From an uncultured Elusimicrobia bacterium (GTDB lineage Bacteria > Elusimicrobiota > Elusimicrobia > Elusimicrobiales > Elusimicrobiaceae), in contig CAMUXX010000064.1 in the NCBI GenBank assembly GCA_947164805.1, forward strand, positions 1-5,927: a DNA stretch of 5,927 nucleotides, given 5' to 3'. Below the pieces are notes generated by a model. It saw only the letters and a list, made by a program, of their open reading frames with translations, was not told the origin of the DNA and ran no database searches. Below, one piece after another: positions 4,396-5,927 of the stretch. Position 1 is the stretch's first letter. Every line of letters begins with the position of its first letter. The position numbers were made by a program, and so were the translations under genes.

Positions 4396-5927
4396 CTAAC
4401 ATAAAATATTTTTTAAGGTGTTTAATATCTGTTTTACTTCGGCTAGTTTATTATTCTGTGTTCCGAAAATTCTAAAACCGTCACCGTTTTGTGATGGCAA
4501 AAATTCTATTTTACCGACAAATATTTGCATTATTTTGGTTAGGGCATTTTCGGGTATTTGTGCATTTCTCGCAAAGTAAAAATCATAGAATCTTTGGCCG
4601 GCTTCAATGGTGCGTATTTTCATTTCTCCGGCGTCAGAAGATATTTGCATTATTTCAATTAAATTATTTAATTCTTGTGGTGCCGGGCCGCATAAATCTT
4701 CAAGTTTTTGTTTTAGTTTTTGTTTTGTTTCCAGGTCTGCTTCCAAAAAGTCTTTATAAAATTTTAGACGTTCTTCGTCACTCGGCAAATAGTCTGGGGC
4801 AATGAAAGCCGGCACACCCAGGTTAACTGTTGCATACATTTTACGGACTATAGGCTCCCCGCGAAGTTTTTTAACTTCGTTTGCCACCAAATCACAATAT
4901 AAAGAAAGCCCTACAGCATTTACATAACCATGTTGTCTGATTCCGAGCAAGTCGCCGCCGCCGCGAATTTCCAAATCACGTAAAGCAAGTTTAAAACCGC
5001 TGCCAAGTTCGCTAAACTCAAGCAGGGCGGACAAACGTTTTTGTGCTTCGGCATAAGATGGTTTGCTTTTCTTTTTAGGGAAATAAAAATCTTCGGGGTT
5101 AAAATCTTCCTCGCGTTTATTTAGTATCCAAGACGGCGCAAGCAAATAACAGTATGCCTTTTTATTTCCGCGCCCGATTCTTCCCCTTAATTGATACAAT
5201 TGCGCAAGCCCGAAGTTTTGTGGGTTTTCCACAATCAAAGTGTTCGCGTTTGTAACATCAAGCCCGCTTTCTACAATGGTGGAACAGAGTAAGATATCAT
5301 ATTTTTTATTGTAAAAATCCCACAAAGTCTTTTCAAGTTCCTGTTCCGGCATTTGACCGTGTGCGCAAATTATTTTTATTTCCGGCATAAGTTTTTGCAA
5401 ATATTCGCGCTTTTCTTCCATTGTGGAAACGGTATTAAAAAGGTAAAAAACTTGTCCGCCGCGTGCAAGTTCCTGGCGGACAGCATTGGTTACGATATCG
5501 TCTTGATAAGCACACAAAAAAGTTTTAATAGGCATGCGGCCTTGGGGCGCGGTTTGGATAATTGACATTTGCCGTAAAGCAGAAAGCGATTGGTTTAAAG
5601 TGCGCGGTATCGGCGTTGCGGAAAGCATTAAAGTGTGTACGCCTACACTTTTGGCTTTAATTTTTTCTTTCTGTTTTACGCCGAAGCGGTGTTCTTCATC
5701 CACAATACACAAACCCAAATTTTTAAAAGTAACATCTTTTGAAAGCAAACGATGTGTACCTACAACAATATCAACTTTGCCCTGTTTAATATTTTCCACA
5801 ATCTTTTTCTGCTCACTTTTTGTTTGGAAACGGCTAAGCATTTCAATATTTATCGGGTAGGCTTGCAAGCGTTCTCTGAAAGTTTTGAAATGCTGGCTTG
5901 CCAGCACGGTGGTGGGTACCAAAACAA
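4396..5927 (-). CDS. mfd: Mfd, transcription-repair coupling factor, C-terminal half (partial)
   Basis: The reading frame is open through the right edge, so the N-terminus (UvrB-homology and RNA-polymerase-binding domains) lies outside. About 509 codons are present, roughly half of a normal Mfd. Counting from the Leu codon at 5922-5920, helicase motifs are clear: DEEHRFGV (75-82, Walker B), SATPIPRTL (101-109), STIVESGLDVTNANTLI (214-230) and QLYQLRGRIGR (241-251, arginine-finger region). The TRG-type segment LEIRGGGDLLGIRQHG follows at 317-332, and the C-terminal regulatory D7 domain fills about 365-508. VPTTVLA and THRLLSKDV distinguish Mfd from RecG. Mfd pushes stalled RNA polymerase off DNA lesions and recruits UvrA. 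A lysine- and acid-rich insertion of about 17 residues sits near 264-290. The TAG stop is followed by a 480-bp gene-free spacer before pal. Confidence 0.96.
   Translation of the reverse strand, partial: VLVPTTVLASQHFKTFRERLQAYPINIEMLSRFQTKSEQKKIVENIKQGKVDIVVGTHRLLSKDVTFKNLGLCIVDEEHRFGVKQKEKIKAKSVGVHTLMLSATPIPRTLNQSLSALRQMSIIQTAPQGRMPIKTFLCAYQDDIVTNAVRQELARGGQVFYLFNTVSTMEEKREYLQKLMPEIKIICAHGQMPEQELEKTLWDFYNKKYDILLCSTIVESGLDVTNANTLIVENPQNFGLAQLYQLRGRIGRGNKKAYCYLLAPSWILNKREEDFNPEDFYFPKKKSKPSYAEAQKRLSALLEFSELGSGFKLALRDLEIRGGGDLLGIRQHGYVNAVGLSLYCDLVANEVKKLRGEPIVRKMYATVNLGVPAFIAPDYLPSDEERLKFYKDFLEADLETKQKLKQKLEDLCGPAPQELNNLIEIMQISSDAGEMKIRTIEAGQRFYDFYFARNAQIPENALTKIMQIFVGKIEFLPSQNGDGFRIFGTQNNKLAEVKQILNTLKNILC

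Noticed and set aside
5920..5922. TTG as a possible start codon of the mfd fragment
   Set aside because: The frame remains open upstream to the window edge, and the codons read V-L-V-P-T-T-V-L-A, a conserved internal Mfd stretch. The real start is outside.

Overview
This AT-rich window looks like chromosomal DNA of a Gram-negative (diderm) bacterium. It carries the periplasmic and outer-membrane part of the Tol-Pal envelope system (pal, a cpoB/ybgF-like gene, tolB) and the C-terminal half of the DNA-repair translocase mfd. The low GC content, the lipoprotein form of CpoB and the unusual order pal-cpoB-tolB do not fit the classical proteobacterial operon. A deeper diderm lineage is more likely; an Elusimicrobiota-like host is my low-confidence guess and is not proven by anything seen here.

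Layout. Positions 1-165 hold one copy of a structured, non-coding dispersed repeat followed by the start of a plus-strand TauE/SafE-family membrane transporter (166-1080). This gene converges, with a single base between the stop codons, on a minus-strand operon that reads from right to left: pal (3915-3406), cpoB-like TPR lipoprotein (3386-2715), tolB (2715-1423) and a small DUF486/DMT-family membrane protein (1411-1082). The spacings are 19 nt, a 1-nt overlap and 11 nt. A good sigma70-type promoter (TTGACT, 17 nt, TATTAT) lies just upstream of pal. Then comes about 480 bp without a gene (3916-4395) that is full of inverted repeats. Minus-strand mfd enters from the right edge and ends at 4396.

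How the genes work together. Pal anchors the outer membrane to peptidoglycan, TolB is its periplasmic propeller partner, and CpoB links Tol-Pal action to cell-wall synthesis during division. The inner-membrane motor (TolQ, TolR, TolA) is not in this window. The DUF486 protein and the TauE-like transporter have no evident link to Tol-Pal. Mfd is an unrelated housekeeping gene.

The most interesting signal is non-coding. A roughly 145-bp element occurs twice, at 1-146 on the plus strand and 3973-4113 on the minus strand. The copies are diverged but collinear and keep the same hairpin, with a compensatory base-pair change. Each copy points at the gene just downstream (the transporter and pal). 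The second copy sits inside a long fold-back of at least 140 bp. I do not recognise this family.
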